Positions 26,124 through 35,082 of a DNA stretch of 64,000 bases are shown piece by piece (within the stretch, counting starts at the first letter, position 1; each line of letters starts with the position of its first letter). The translations under genes and the position numbers were made by a program. The stretch spans positions 8,466,001 to 8,530,000 of the forward strand of contig NZ_CP022203.1 in NCBI RefSeq assembly GCF_002305895.1. Reading direction: 5' to 3'. This DNA comes from Corallococcus macrosporus DSM 14697. GTDB taxonomy: Bacteria > Myxococcota > Myxococcia > Myxococcales > Myxococcaceae. The notes under the pieces are model-generated. The model was not told the origin of the DNA. It was given only the letters and a program-made list of their open reading frames with translations, and did no database searches.

Positions 26124-27320
26124 TCATTGCTCCACGTCCGTGTGGACATCCACGTCCGAGGCCAGCGTCCGGTGCACCGGGCAGCGGTCCGCGATGGCCA
26201 CCAGCGCCGCGCGCTGCGCGTCCGTCAGCGGGCCCTCCAGCCTCACCGTGCGCTGCAGCCGGTCCATCCGCCCGTCCTTCGCCTCGCACTCCGCGCACGC
26301 CTTCGCGTGCACCTTCTGGTGGCTCAGCCGCACGTGGACGTGCGCCAGCGGCCAGCCCTTGCGCGCCGCGTAGAGGCGCAGCGTCATCGCGGTGCACGCG
26401 CCCAGCGCGGCGGTCAGCAGTCCGTAGGGCGTGGGGCCGGTGTCCTCGCCGCCCACCGACAGCGGCTCGTCCGAGCGCAGCCGGTGGGCCCCCACGCGGA
26501 TGTCCTGGGCGAAGCGGCCCTCGCCCGCCTCGTGGACCTCCACCACGCCCGGCGGCAGGGGCGCCTCGCGCTCCCGCACCGGCGTCACCTGCCGCGCGGC
26601 CCAGGCGCCCAGCACGTCGGCGGCGTAGCCCGCGTCCGCGTCGTGGGACAGGAAGTGGTCCGCGCCCTCCAGCAGCATCAGGCTGGCCGGACGGCGGGCC
26701 AGGGCCACCCACCGCCGGGCGTGCTCCAGCGGCACGTACCGGTCCTCGGGCGCGTGCAGGGCCAGCACCTCGCCCGGGAAGGCGCTGAGCGCGCGCCGCA
26801 GGTGCGCCTCGTCGATGGCCTGGAGGAAGCGGCGCGTGAGGCGCAGCCGGCCCGGCCCGAAGTCGAGCGTCCCCTCCCCCGCCTCCAGCGCGGCGGGCGG
26901 CAGCCGTTCATGGACGGGAGCGGCCCCCACCGGCGCGTTCACCAGCGCCAGCGCGGCCACCTCCGGCAACCGGGGCAACGCCGCGGCCGCGGCCGTGCCG
27001 CCCAGGCTGTGCCCCACCAGCAGGCGGGCCGGCGGGTAGCGCTCGCGCAGCCACGCCGCCGCGGCCACCACCGCCTCCACCGCGGGCACCGTGTCCGGCC
27101 GCACGCCGGAGGCCGCGGGCGCGGTGAAGTCCAGCGACAGCACCGCGAAGCCCCGCGCCACCAGCGCGTGCGCCAGGCGCGAGGGCGCGGGCGAGGCCCC
27201 CAGGCACGCGAAGCAGCCCACCCGCACCGCGCTGGCCACGGGCCTGCCCGGCGGCGAATCCAACCGGGCCGTCACCGCCGCTCCGTCCTCGCCCCGCAGC
27301 TCCACGTCCCGGGCGCCCAT
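26124..27320 (-). CDS. Bifunctional alpha/beta hydrolase-OsmC family protein
   Basis: The protein has 398 residues with two domains. Residues 1-260 are an alpha/beta hydrolase with nucleophile elbow GHSLGG, and a late Asp (ALHAPEDRYVP) and His (GADHFLS) completing the triad. Residues about 265-398 are an OsmC/Ohr domain with GPTPYGLLTAALGACTAMTLRLY and CPVHRTL, supplying the two redox cysteines. OsmC domains reduce organic hydroperoxides with thiols. The fusion is known in Proteobacteria as a bifunctional hydrolase/OsmC protein. It ends the 26-29 kb same-strand run, 3 bases after the archease gene stop, so it is cotranscribed with archease, a second hydrolase and a phosphoribosyltransferase. 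Confidence 0.9.
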   Translation of the reverse strand: MGARDVELRGEDGAAVTARLDSPPGRPVASAVRVGCFACLGASPAPSRLAHALVARGFAVLSLDFTAPAASGVRPDTVPAVEAVVAAAAWLRERYPPARLLVGHSLGGTAAAAALPRLPEVAALALVNAPVGAAPVHERLPPAALEAGEGTLDFGPGRLRLTRRFLQAIDEAHLRRALSAFPGEVLALHAPEDRYVPLEHARRWVALARRPASLMLLEGADHFLSHDADAGYAADVLGAWAARQVTPVREREAPLPPGVVEVHEAGEGRFAQDIRVGAHRLRSDEPLSVGGEDTGPTPYGLLTAALGACTAMTLRLYAARKGWPLAHVHVRLSHQKVHAKACAECEAKDGRMDRLQRTVRLEGPLTDAQRAALVAIADRCPVHRTLASDVDVHTDVEQ

Positions 27321-27323
27321 GCC

Positions 27324-27776
27324 TCACAGCTCCACTTCGCACTCGGCCGTCCAGAGCCCGTCCGCGCCCTGGCACACGCGCGTCCCCACCAGCGACACGC
27401 CCCGCACGTCCCGCGCGGAGGGGTGGCGCTCCCGGTCCCACGGTTCACCGAAGGCGTGGCCGAACAGGCGCGTGCCGTCCATGCGCACCGCGAAGCACCG
27501 GAAGAGCAGGTGGCGCGACGCCATCTTGTGGACGACGGCGCGCAGCCAGTCCGCCAGCAGCCGGTCCAGCTCCGTCGCCTCGCACACCAGCTCCGCCTCC
27601 TCGCGCACCTCCACCGCGTCGCGGTCCACCACCAGCGCGCACAGCGCCACCGCGGCCTGCTCGAAGGCCTCCTCCAGGGAGCGCCCTCGGCCGCGAACCC
27701 GGTGCTCCGGGCCCCTCGCGAGGTGCTCCCCCCAAGGCCTCGCCTCGCGCGGCGCTGACGCCTGCCCCGTCTCCAT
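27324..27776 (-). CDS. Archease-like protein
   Basis: A protein of 150 residues from ATG 27776, behind a strong AAGGAGG box 5 bases away; longer in-frame starts run into the upstream gene and lack support. It follows the archease pattern: an EHRVRGRGRSLEEAFEQAA segment, then LDRLLADWLRAVVHKM (the D-x-x-L-L-x-x-W-L motif), RMDGTRLFGHAFGE, and a C-terminal beta strand. The usual K-A-V-T-Y-H motif reads RGVSLVGTRV and the terminal V-D-I ends as VEL, so it is a divergent member. Classical archease activates the RNA ligase RtcB, and no rtcB is in this window. Clustering with stress enzymes suggests another role. Confidence 0.75.
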   Translation of the reverse strand: METGQASAPREARPWGEHLARGPEHRVRGRGRSLEEAFEQAAVALCALVVDRDAVEVREEAELVCEATELDRLLADWLRAVVHKMASRHLLFRCFAVRMDGTRLFGHAFGEPWDRERHPSARDVRGVSLVGTRVCQGADGLWTAECEVEL

Positions 27777-27811
27777 GACGCCTCCTTCGTTGGGATGTCC
27801 CGACGCCGCGT

Positions 27812-28504
27812 TCACGCGCGCGCCTCCACGCCGACGCCCCCGAGGAAGCGGAGGAACCACGCGGCCGCCAGGCGGGCCACCTGCTCCAGCGCGCCGGGCT
27901 CCTCGAAGAGGTGCGTGGCCCCGGGGATGATTTGGATGCCCTTCAAGCCCTCCAGCCGCGCGAGCGACGCTTCATTCAGCTCCAGCACGCCCACGTCCTG
28001 CCCACCGACGAGCAGCAGCGTGGGGGCCTGCACCCGCGGCAACACCGGCCCGGCCAGGTCGGGCCGCCCGCCGCGCGACACCACGGCGTGGATGAGGTCC
28101 GGGTGCAGGGCCGCCGCGACCAGCGCCGCCGCGGCGCCGGTGCTGGAGCCGAAGTAGCCCATGCGCAACGCGGCCAGCTCCGGCTGAGCCACCGCCCACT
28201 CCGTCACCGCCGCCAACCTGCGGGCGAGGAACGGGATGTCGAAGCGCAGCTCTCCGGTGCGCGCGTCCTCCCGCTCCTCCGCTTCGCCCAGCAGGTCGAA
28301 CAGCAGCGTGGCCAGCCCCTGCGCGCGCAGCGCCCGCGCCACCGCGCGGTTGCGGGGACTGAAGCGGCTGCTGCCGCTGCCATGGGCGAAGACGACCAGG
28401 CCCCGCGCGCCGTCCGGGATGCCCAGGCTCCCCCCCAGCGTCACGTCACCCACCCGGACGCTCACCTCCCGGACGCCCGGCTCCACCTGTCCTGCCTGCC
28501 TCAT
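27812..28504 (-). CDS. Dienelactone hydrolase-type alpha/beta hydrolase
   Basis: The predicted protein has 230 residues from ATG 28504 (MRQAGQVEPG), GGGAGG about 10 bases upstream. Features: oxyanion/HG motif VVFAHGSGSSRFSPRN, nucleophile motif GYFGSSTGAAAALVAA (Ser in G-x-S-x-G), Asp in LLVGGQDVGVL, and catalytic His in GATHLFEEPG. This small hydrolase type commonly occurs next to phosphoribosyltransferase genes, sometimes fused to them. Here the phosphoribosyltransferase gene lies 25 bases upstream on the same strand, which supports a shared operon and possibly a shared substrate. The substrate is unknown. Confidence 0.88.
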   Translation of the reverse strand: MRQAGQVEPGVREVSVRVGDVTLGGSLGIPDGARGLVVFAHGSGSSRFSPRNRAVARALRAQGLATLLFDLLGEAEEREDARTGELRFDIPFLARRLAAVTEWAVAQPELAALRMGYFGSSTGAAAALVAAALHPDLIHAVVSRGGRPDLAGPVLPRVQAPTLLLVGGQDVGVLELNEASLARLEGLKGIQIIPGATHLFEEPGALEQVARLAAAWFLRFLGGVGVEARA

Positions 28505-28529
28505 GTCTTCCGTGCCTCCCTGTCTCGTG

Positions 28530-29213
28530 TCACATCCAGAAGCCGCCCAGGTCCGTGGACTCCAGCACCTCGCGCGGCTGCACCGGCTCGCGGGCGCGCA
28601 CGAGCAACTGGCGCAGCTCCACGTCCGGCAACGGCCGGAAATCGTCGTAGGCCTCCGCGACGTCGCGCATGGCGGGCAGGACCTCCAGGCAGTGCACCGC
28701 GTCCGCCGCTGGCCGCACCCGGTCCAGCCCGTGCGGGGTGCCCACGGGGACGCCCAGCACCAGCCGGGCCGGGCGCCGCCGCCGCAGTGTCTGGAGCGCG
28801 GCCAGGGCCGTGGCGCCCGACACCAGCCCGTCATCCACCAGCAGCACGGTGCAGCCGCCGACCGCCGGCTCCGAGGTGCCCCGCAGCCGCTGGACCTGAT
28901 TGTCCACTTCCGAAGCCTCCGCCCGCGCCAGGCTCCGCGCCTCCACCTCCGCCAGGCCCAGGGCCTGGAGCGCGTCCCGGTCCAGGGAGATGCCGCCGCC
29001 CTCCGACACCGCGCCCAGCACCGGCAGCCGGCCGGGCACGTCGATGCGGCGGGACACCCAGACGTCCAGCGGCGCCTCCAGCGCGTGCGCCACCTCGTAC
29101 GCCACGCGCAGCCCGCCCCGCGCCAGGCCCAGCACGCGCACCTCGCCACCCCGGTAGGGCAACAGTCGCGCCGCCAGCCGGCGGCCCGCATCTGCTCGGT
29201 CCCGAAAGCGCAT
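28530..29213 (-). CDS. Phosphoribosyltransferase family protein
   Basis: A protein of 227 residues from ATG 29213 (MRFRDRADAGRRLA). The PRPP-binding motif is TVLLVDDGLVSGATALAAL (hydrophobics-DD-G-x-x-S/T-G-x-T); the N-terminal half has VLGLARGGLRVAYEVAHAL, and there is a flexible-loop region between. This type I PRTase family in Proteobacteria is linked to dienelactone hydrolase and stress genes; the accepted base is not known. It diverges from the PRPP synthetase-like gene by 144 bases, an unusual case of a PRPP producer and a PRPP user sharing a promoter region. Confidence 0.9.
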   Translation of the reverse strand: MRFRDRADAGRRLAARLLPYRGGEVRVLGLARGGLRVAYEVAHALEAPLDVWVSRRIDVPGRLPVLGAVSEGGGISLDRDALQALGLAEVEARSLARAEASEVDNQVQRLRGTSEPAVGGCTVLLVDDGLVSGATALAALQTLRRRRPARLVLGVPVGTPHGLDRVRPAADAVHCLEVLPAMRDVAEAYDDFRPLPDVELRQLLVRAREPVQPREVLESTDLGGFWM

Positions 29214-29357
29214 TGCGTCCTTCCTCCTCCCCACAAGGAAGTCATGGGGCGCGCGGCTGGCGGCGGAGGGCCGGGCGGGGGCCGTCCCGGAGGGATGGTC
29301 GCGGGGGGACCGCCGGGAGGGCGCAGTCCGCCCGGCAGGCGCGCTAGGGTGGCCCTC

Positions 29358-30254
29358 ATGGACCCTGTCCTTCTTGTTGGCTCGGCCAGCCCCCACCTGG
29401 GACGCGCGCTCGGGCAAGCCCTGGGCGTGGCACCCGCGGACTGCCACTTCGAGCGCTTCCCCGACGGCGAGATGCACGTCGAGGTGCCCGAGCGGGTGCG
29501 CGGCCGCACCGTCGTCCTGGTGCAGTCCACCACGCCGCCCGCGGGCGAGCACCTGCTGGAGCTGCTGCTGATGGCGGACGCCTGCTGGCGCATGGGCGCC
29601 GCCCGGCTGGAGGCCGTGGTGCCCTACCTGGGCTACGCGCGGCAGGACCGGCGCGCCAGGCCCGGAGAGCCCCTGGGCGGACGGCTGGTGGCCGACCTGC
29701 TCTCACAGGGCCGCTTCGCGCGGGTGCTGGTGGTGGACCTGCACAGCCCCGCCCTGGAGGGCTGCTTCGGCGCGCCGCTGGAGCACCTCACCGCGCTGCC
29801 GCCGCTGGCGGACGCGCTGCGAGAGCACGTCACGGACACCTCCGTGGTGGTGGCTCCGGACCTGGGCGCGGTGAAGCGCGCGGAGGCCCTGGCCCGGCTG
29901 CTGGACCGGCCGTGGGCGGTGATTCACAAGGTGCGGCTGAGCGGCGACGAAGTGCACGCCAGCGGGCTGATGGGCGAGGTGCGCGGACGGCGCCCCATCC
30001 TGGTGGACGACATGGTGTCCACCGGCGGAACCCTGGCCGCGGCGGCGGGCACCCTGCGCGACGCAGGCTGTGTGGAGGACTTCACCGTGGCGACGACGCA
30101 CGCCCTGCTGGTGGGCCCCGCGGTGGAGCGCCTGCGCAACCTGCCCCTCACCCGGCTGGTGAGCACCGATAGCGTGGAGCCCGTCCAGGGCCTGCCCTTC
30201 CAGCACCAGGTGGTGACGCTGGCGCCGCTGGTGGCCCGGGCGCTGCGGCCCTGA
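29358..30254 (+). CDS. Ribose-phosphate pyrophosphokinase-like protein
   Basis: The predicted protein has 298 residues from ATG 29358, slightly shorter than housekeeping Prs (about 315). Motifs: FPDGEMHVEVPE near the N terminus, VPYLGYARQDRRARPGEPL (the ATP-binding flexible region with YxRQDR), HSPALEGCFG, and PRPP loop PILVDDMVSTGGTLAAAA. It therefore probably makes PRPP from ribose 5-phosphate and ATP. Because it is divergent from canonical Prs and sits beside a phosphoribosyltransferase, it is probably a paralogue dedicated to this cluster. A hairpin that may be its terminator follows at 30268-30291. Confidence 0.88.
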   Translation: MDPVLLVGSASPHLGRALGQALGVAPADCHFERFPDGEMHVEVPERVRGRTVVLVQSTTPPAGEHLLELLLMADACWRMGAARLEAVVPYLGYARQDRRARPGEPLGGRLVADLLSQGRFARVLVVDLHSPALEGCFGAPLEHLTALPPLADALREHVTDTSVVVAPDLGAVKRAEALARLLDRPWAVIHKVRLSGDEVHASGLMGEVRGRRPILVDDMVSTGGTLAAAAGTLRDAGCVEDFTVATTHALLVGPAVERLRNLPLTRLVSTDSVEPVQGLPFQHQVVTLAPLVARALRP

Positions 30255-30267
30255 CCGTCAGCGGACA

Positions 30268-30291
30268 CTTCCGGGCGTCCGGGCCCGGAAG
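30268..30291 (+). terminator. Candidate terminator hairpin after the PRPP synthetase-like gene
   Basis: CTTCCGGGC (30268-30276) pairs perfectly with GCCCGGAAG (30283-30291) around a 6-base loop. There is no U-tract, as is common in GC-rich genomes. It sits 14 bases after the stop codon. Confidence 0.5.
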
Positions 30292-30391
30292 GGCGCCACG
30301 GAGTGACGGATACCTCGACAGGGCGGACAGCGCCCCCGGGGCCCCCATTCTCCCGCCCCAACGCATGGAGTCGGCTAGGCTCCCCGGCATC

Positions 30392-31144
30392 ATGTCCGAC
30401 ACGCTGCTGACGAAGCTCGACTCGGGGGTCCTCACCCTCACCTTCAACCGGCCCGAGAAGAAGAACGCCTTCACGCATGCCATGTACGAGGCGGCCACCC
30501 ACGCGCTGAAGGACGCGGAGGGCAACGTGGACGTGCGCGCGGTGCTGCTCACCGGCGCGGGCAACGGCTTCACCGCCGGCAACGACATTGGCGACTTCAT
30601 GGAGCACCCGCCCGCGGGCGAGGACAGCGCCGTGTTCCGCTTCCTCCGCGCGCTGGTGGACGCGGACAAGCCGGTCCTCGCCGCGGTGGACGGCCCGGCG
30701 GTGGGCATTGGCACGACGATGCTGCTGCACTGTGACTACGTGGTGGCCACCGAGCGCGCGCGCTTCCACATGCCCTTCGTCCAGCTCGGGCTGTGCGCGG
30801 AGGGCGCCAGCAGCCTGCTCATCCCCCGGACGGCGGGCCTCGCGCTGGCCAGCGAGCTGCTGCTCTTCGGCGAGCCCTTCGACGCGGCCACGGCGCTGCG
30901 CGCGGGCATCATCAACAAGGTGGTGCCGGACGCCAGCCTCCAGCAGGTGGCCACCGAGCGCGCCACCACGCTGGCCTCCCGCCCGGCGGAGGCGGTGCGC
31001 GTGACGAAGCGGCTGATTCGCGAGCCCCTGCGCGCCCAGATTCGCGAGACGCTGGCCCGCGAGGGCGGCGAGTTCATCCAGCGCCTCCAGTCCGCCGAGG
31101 CGCAGGAGGCCTTCATGGCCTTCATGGCCCGCGGCCGGAAGTAG
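30392..31144 (+). CDS. Enoyl-CoA hydratase/isomerase family protein
   Basis: A protein of 250 residues from ATG 30392 (MSDTLLTKLDSGV), the normal size of a crotonase. Motifs: LTFNRPEKKNAF at the N terminus, oxyanion-hole FTAGNDIGDF (A-G-x-D-x), and DGPAVGIGTTMLLHCDYVVAT carrying the second peptide NH. The usual acidic catalytic residue appears as PFVQLGLCAEGASS; the position of Glu differs from classical hydratase spacing, so isomerase activity is also possible. No other beta-oxidation gene is adjacent. It converges on the aminopeptidase gene with a likely shared terminator between them. Confidence 0.88.
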   Translation: MSDTLLTKLDSGVLTLTFNRPEKKNAFTHAMYEAATHALKDAEGNVDVRAVLLTGAGNGFTAGNDIGDFMEHPPAGEDSAVFRFLRALVDADKPVLAAVDGPAVGIGTTMLLHCDYVVATERARFHMPFVQLGLCAEGASSLLIPRTAGLALASELLLFGEPFDAATALRAGIINKVVPDASLQQVATERATTLASRPAEAVRVTKRLIREPLRAQIRETLAREGGEFIQRLQSAEAQEAFMAFMARGRK

Positions 31145-31162
31145 GCCCCGGACACCACCTCC

Positions 31163-31195
31163 GGGCCCGGCCACCCCGTGAGGGATGCCGGGCCC
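31163..31195. terminator. Bidirectional terminator candidate between convergent genes
   Basis: GGGCCCGGC (31163-31171) and GCCGGGCCC (31187-31195) form a perfect 9-bp stem with a 15-base loop, in the 66 bases between two convergent stop codons (31144 and 31211). No U-run flanks it. Confidence 0.5.
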
Positions 31196-31210
31196 CGCCC
31201 TTCGAGGCGA

Positions 31211-33940
31211 CTACCGCGGCGCCGGAGCCCGCGGCTTGAAGCCGGCCAGGAAGTGCTCGACGTTGGTCCCCTGGTCCTTCTTCAGCGCGATGCACTGGTC
31301 GATGATTTCCAGCACCTGCGCCAGCATCCGGGGGCCGCCCGGCGCCTTGGCGCTGCGCTCGGTGAAGAAGTCCGCCATCTCCTGGCGCTTGCCGGCGTCG
31401 CAGAAAGCGCGGCCGACGTAGGCCATGCGTCCGGCGGACTCGGCGGGCAGCAGCGCCTCGGGCGAGTCCCCCACCAGCCGCGCGTAGTGCTCCTTCACGA
31501 AGTCGAAGGCCACGTCCTGCGTGCGCAGGTTCTGCGAGGCCGCGAACGCCATCCACACCGTCTCACGCGGGTCCATGCCCTTCTCGAACACCAGGGCCAG
31601 GTTCTGCTTCACCAGCGCCGGGTCCGTGAAGCTGCTCAGCGCGCCGATGAGGTACTGGCGCGTGCGCCGGTCCTCCTCCGTACGCGCCGCCGCGACGAGC
31701 TGCTCCCGGAAGGCCACGTCATTCTGGCTGGCGGCGAGCGCGAGCACCACGTCCACCATCTCCGGCGCCACCGCGCGCTTGTCCGTCATCCACTTCTTCG
31801 CCAGCGCGCGCGCCTCCGCGAGCAGCTTGGGGTCCCTGCCGTCGCGGCCCGCCAGCCGCACCAGCCGCGGACGGAGCAGGCGCGTGTCCTCGCTCTCGCC
31901 CTTGCGCGGGGTGAAGCCCAGCTTCCGCGCCCGGGCGCCATACGTCTCACGCAGGAAGCGGGCCCGGTCCGCCAGTCGCTCATCCGGCAGCAGCCGGGAG
32001 CTGACCAGCTCCAGCAGGTCCAACGAGGCCAGCAGGACGACGCGGTCCGGCTCATTCGCCATGTATTCCGCGAGCTGCAGCACGTCGGAGGCGGCCAGCT
32101 TCCCGGACAGGGCCAGCGCGCGCACGTCCGTGAGGAACGTCACATGCTCGGTGCGCGACAACCGAGACCGCCCGAACCTCGACAGCTTCCCCGCCGTCTG
32201 GCCATCGAGCTGCATCCGGAAGTAGCCAGCGCCCTCCGCGTTGGGGAACACCCAGGCGGGGCACGTCTTCGCCTCGGTCAGGGGGACGTTCATCCGCTCC
32301 CCCTCCAGCAACGCGCAGGTGCGGCCCTCCTTGCCACCCGCTTCGTACTTCACGCACACCGGGACCTTCCACGTCTGCGGCCCCGGCGAACGGGTGCCCA
32401 GCTTGAGGTAGCGCTGCTGCTCCAGCACCACCGTCGCGCCCGACTCGTCACACGAGAGCGACGCCTTGACGAGCGGCGCGCCGCTCTGGTCCAGGAAGGT
32501 CCCCAGCATGCCCGTCACGTCCTTGCCGGACTCGGCGGACACGGCGTCCAGGAAGTCCTTCGCGGTGGCGTTGCCGCCCGCGTGCTTCTGGAAGTAGCGC
32601 TGGATGCCGCGGCGGAAGACGTCCCGGCCCAGCCACTCCTCCGTCATGCTGAGCACCGCGGAGCCCTTGCCGTAGGTGATGCCGTCGAAGGCGTTGTGGA
32701 TGTCGTTGGCGCTCTCAATCGGCTGGCGGATGCGGCGCGCCGACACGAGGCTGTCCGCGTCCAGGGCCCGCGCGCGGTCATGCACGCGCTCCACGGCCGC
32801 GTCCCAGGCGGGGCGCCACGTCTCGACGATGCGCGGGGTCATCCACGAGGCGAAGGCCTCGTTGAGCCACAGGTCATCCCACCACTGCATGGTGACCAGG
32901 TTGCCGAACCACTGGTGCGCCAGCTCGTGCACCTGCGTGTCGGAGAAGGCGCGCTGACGGCCCAGCGAGTCCTCCTCCGGCTTCGCCAGGATGAGGCGCG
33001 AGTTGAACGTCACCAGGCCCGGGTGCTCCATGGCGCCGCCCAGCAGCGGCACCGCCAGCACGTCCAGCTTCTCGTACGGGTACGGGATGCCGAAGTAGTC
33101 CTCCAGCGCGGCGAGGATTTCCGGCGTCACCTGCGCCGCGTAGGTGCCCTCCACGGTGCGGCCGCGCGGGGTGATGATGCGCGTCTTCACCTTCTTCTGG
33201 CCCGCGTCCGCGGCCGGGAGGAAGTCGAAGGGCCCCACGCCGAAGGCGATGAGGTAGCTGGGCAGCGGCTGCGTGCGCGCGAAGCGGTAGGTGCGGCCAC
33301 CGTCCGGGCGCGCCTCCTCCGACTCCTGCGGCGTGTTGGTGACGGCCACCACGCCCGCGGGCACGTGGAAGGTGAGCTGCCACGGCACCTTGAAGCCGGG
33401 CTCGTCGAAGGACGGGAAGACGCGGCGGGCGTCCACCGGCTCGAACTGGGTGTAGATGTACCAGTCCCCGCCTTCGTTGACGCGGAAGGCGCCGTCCGTC
33501 TCCTTCTCGGACGCGACGCCGTCATAGACGATGCGCAGCGCCGCCGGCCCCGTGGCCAGCGGCTTCGCCACCGGGAAGCCGAGGAAGTCCTCCTCGCCCT
33601 TCACCGGCGTGATGTCGAAGGACGCGCCGCCCTGCGTGAGCGTGGCCTTCTTCACGGTGAGGCTCTTGGCGTGCAGCCACACCACGGACGTGGGCTTCGT
33701 CACCTCGAGCGCGAGGTCCACCACGCCCTGGAACGCGGACACCTTCGGGTCCAGCGTGAGCTCCACCGTGTAGCCGGTGGGGCGCACCTCCGTGGGCAGG
33801 CGCAGCTTCGGTGACCGAGGCGCGGCGGTGGCGGCCTGGGCCGGGGGTGGCTCAGCGGTCGCGGGAGGATTCTTCCGGGCACTGCACGCACTGAGGAGGA
33901 CGACAGCGGCCAGGGCCGCTGGACGGAGCAGACGGGGCAT
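31211..33940 (-). CDS. M1 family zinc aminopeptidase, lipoprotein
   Basis: The predicted protein has 909 residues from ATG 33940. The N terminus (MPRLLRPAALAAVVLLSAC) is a lipoprotein signal with lipobox LSAC, so the mature protein should be membrane anchored outside the cytoplasm. The M1 layout is clear: an N-terminal beta domain with FPSFDEPGFKVPW, an exopeptidase motif LGGAMEHPG (usual form GAMEN, here with His), the zinc site HELAHQWFGNLV followed 18 residues later by NEAFASW, and a long helical ERAP1-like C-terminal domain. It should release N-terminal amino acids from peptides, fitting the predatory, proteolytic lifestyle of myxobacteria. Confidence 0.93.
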   Translation of the reverse strand: MPRLLRPAALAAVVLLSACSARKNPPATAEPPPAQAATAAPRSPKLRLPTEVRPTGYTVELTLDPKVSAFQGVVDLALEVTKPTSVVWLHAKSLTVKKATLTQGGASFDITPVKGEEDFLGFPVAKPLATGPAALRIVYDGVASEKETDGAFRVNEGGDWYIYTQFEPVDARRVFPSFDEPGFKVPWQLTFHVPAGVVAVTNTPQESEEARPDGGRTYRFARTQPLPSYLIAFGVGPFDFLPAADAGQKKVKTRIITPRGRTVEGTYAAQVTPEILAALEDYFGIPYPYEKLDVLAVPLLGGAMEHPGLVTFNSRLILAKPEEDSLGRQRAFSDTQVHELAHQWFGNLVTMQWWDDLWLNEAFASWMTPRIVETWRPAWDAAVERVHDRARALDADSLVSARRIRQPIESANDIHNAFDGITYGKGSAVLSMTEEWLGRDVFRRGIQRYFQKHAGGNATAKDFLDAVSAESGKDVTGMLGTFLDQSGAPLVKASLSCDESGATVVLEQQRYLKLGTRSPGPQTWKVPVCVKYEAGGKEGRTCALLEGERMNVPLTEAKTCPAWVFPNAEGAGYFRMQLDGQTAGKLSRFGRSRLSRTEHVTFLTDVRALALSGKLAASDVLQLAEYMANEPDRVVLLASLDLLELVSSRLLPDERLADRARFLRETYGARARKLGFTPRKGESEDTRLLRPRLVRLAGRDGRDPKLLAEARALAKKWMTDKRAVAPEMVDVVLALAASQNDVAFREQLVAAARTEEDRRTRQYLIGALSSFTDPALVKQNLALVFEKGMDPRETVWMAFAASQNLRTQDVAFDFVKEHYARLVGDSPEALLPAESAGRMAYVGRAFCDAGKRQEMADFFTERSAKAPGGPRMLAQVLEIIDQCIALKKDQGTNVEHFLAGFKPRAPAPR

Positions 33941-34038
33941 GGTGGCGCGCAGTGTGGCCCATGCCGGGCGAGCAAGGTAGCGCGCAACAGGCAGGTGTGG
34001 CCTTGCCGTCATCCCCACTTCGCGGTGGAGTGCGTCAT

Positions 34039-35082
34039 GTGTCCCAGATTGCGCCTGCCGCCCCGCCCCCTGACTCACCCGCCGTGACGCAGAAGCGACC
34101 GTCGGAGCACCTGCGCCGCATCGTCGGAACGCCACCCGGACGGGTGGTGGGCTTCCTCACGCGCTTTGTCTGGGCCTTCCTGACGTGGTTGTCGCCCCAG
34201 TCGCGTGACGCGCTCGCTCGCTTCGTGGGCAACCTCGCGTACAGCCTGGGCATCCGTCGTCGCGTGGCGCTGGAAAACCTGGCCATGGCGATGCCGGAGA
34301 AGAGTGACGCGGAGCGGCGGGAAATCGCGCGCGGCGCCTACATCAACATGTCGCGCGTGGTGCTGGAGTCGCTGCCCTCCGGCGACCGGCTGCCGCCGGA
34401 CTGGGCCGAGCAGGGCATTGAAGGCGACGCGGCGTGGCAGGCGCTGAAGGCGCGCGTGGCCACGGGCAAGGGCGCGCTGCTGGTGACGGCGCACTTCGGC
34501 AACTGGGAGCTGCTGGGGGACATGCTCATCCGGCATGGCATCCCGCTGGACGCGCTGGTGCGCCCGCTGAAGGGCGCGCTCAACACGCGCATCGCGGAGA
34601 ACCGCGTGCGCGTGGGCGCTGGCCTCATCTACCCGCGTGGCGCCATCCAGGAAATCATCGACGCGGTGAACCGCGGCGAGTCCCCCTTCATGCTGCTGGA
34701 CCAGGCGCTGCCCGCGAAGGGGGCCGCCTTCGTGCCCTTCTTCGGCAAGCTGGCCTCCACCACGCCCGCCATGGCGGTGGCGGCGGCGCGCACGGAGGCC
34801 CCGGTGTTCGTGGTGATGGGCGTGCGCAACGGCCGAGGCGGCGCGCGCTTCCGCCTGGAGGTGGAGGGTCCCATCCTCCCGCCCGCCCCGGGTGAGTGCG
34901 CGGACCCGATTACGGAGCACACCGCGCGCGTGACGGCCGCGCTGGAGCGCTGCATCCGCAAGTACCCGGACCAGTGGATGTGGCTGCACCGCCGCTGGAA
35001 GGTGCAGCCTCCGCCGGAGGCCACCCTGCCCGCGGGGACTACGCCACCACCACCCGCTTCAGATGCGCCCCCAGCCGGGTGA
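34039..35082 (+). CDS. LpxL/HtrB-type lipid A acyltransferase family protein
   Basis: A protein of 347 residues from GTG 34039, with GTGGAG 8 bases upstream; in-frame starts from 33952 run into the divergent gene's leader and are less likely. The family's H-x4-E catalytic motif is present in LLVTAHFGNWELLG (His and Glu), followed by RPLKGALNTRIAENR, YPRGAIQEIIDAVNRG and a late QWMWLHRRWK motif. Enzymes of this type add a secondary acyl chain to lipid A at the inner membrane. An N-terminal hydrophobic segment (VVGFLTRFVWAFLTWLSP) fits the membrane association. The last 44 bases overlap the alanine racemase gene on the other strand. Confidence 0.9.
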   Translation: MSQIAPAAPPPDSPAVTQKRPSEHLRRIVGTPPGRVVGFLTRFVWAFLTWLSPQSRDALARFVGNLAYSLGIRRRVALENLAMAMPEKSDAERREIARGAYINMSRVVLESLPSGDRLPPDWAEQGIEGDAAWQALKARVATGKGALLVTAHFGNWELLGDMLIRHGIPLDALVRPLKGALNTRIAENRVRVGAGLIYPRGAIQEIIDAVNRGESPFMLLDQALPAKGAAFVPFFGKLASTTPAMAVAAARTEAPVFVVMGVRNGRGGARFRLEVEGPILPPAPGECADPITEHTARVTAALERCIRKYPDQWMWLHRRWKVQPPPEATLPAGTTPPPPASDAPPAG

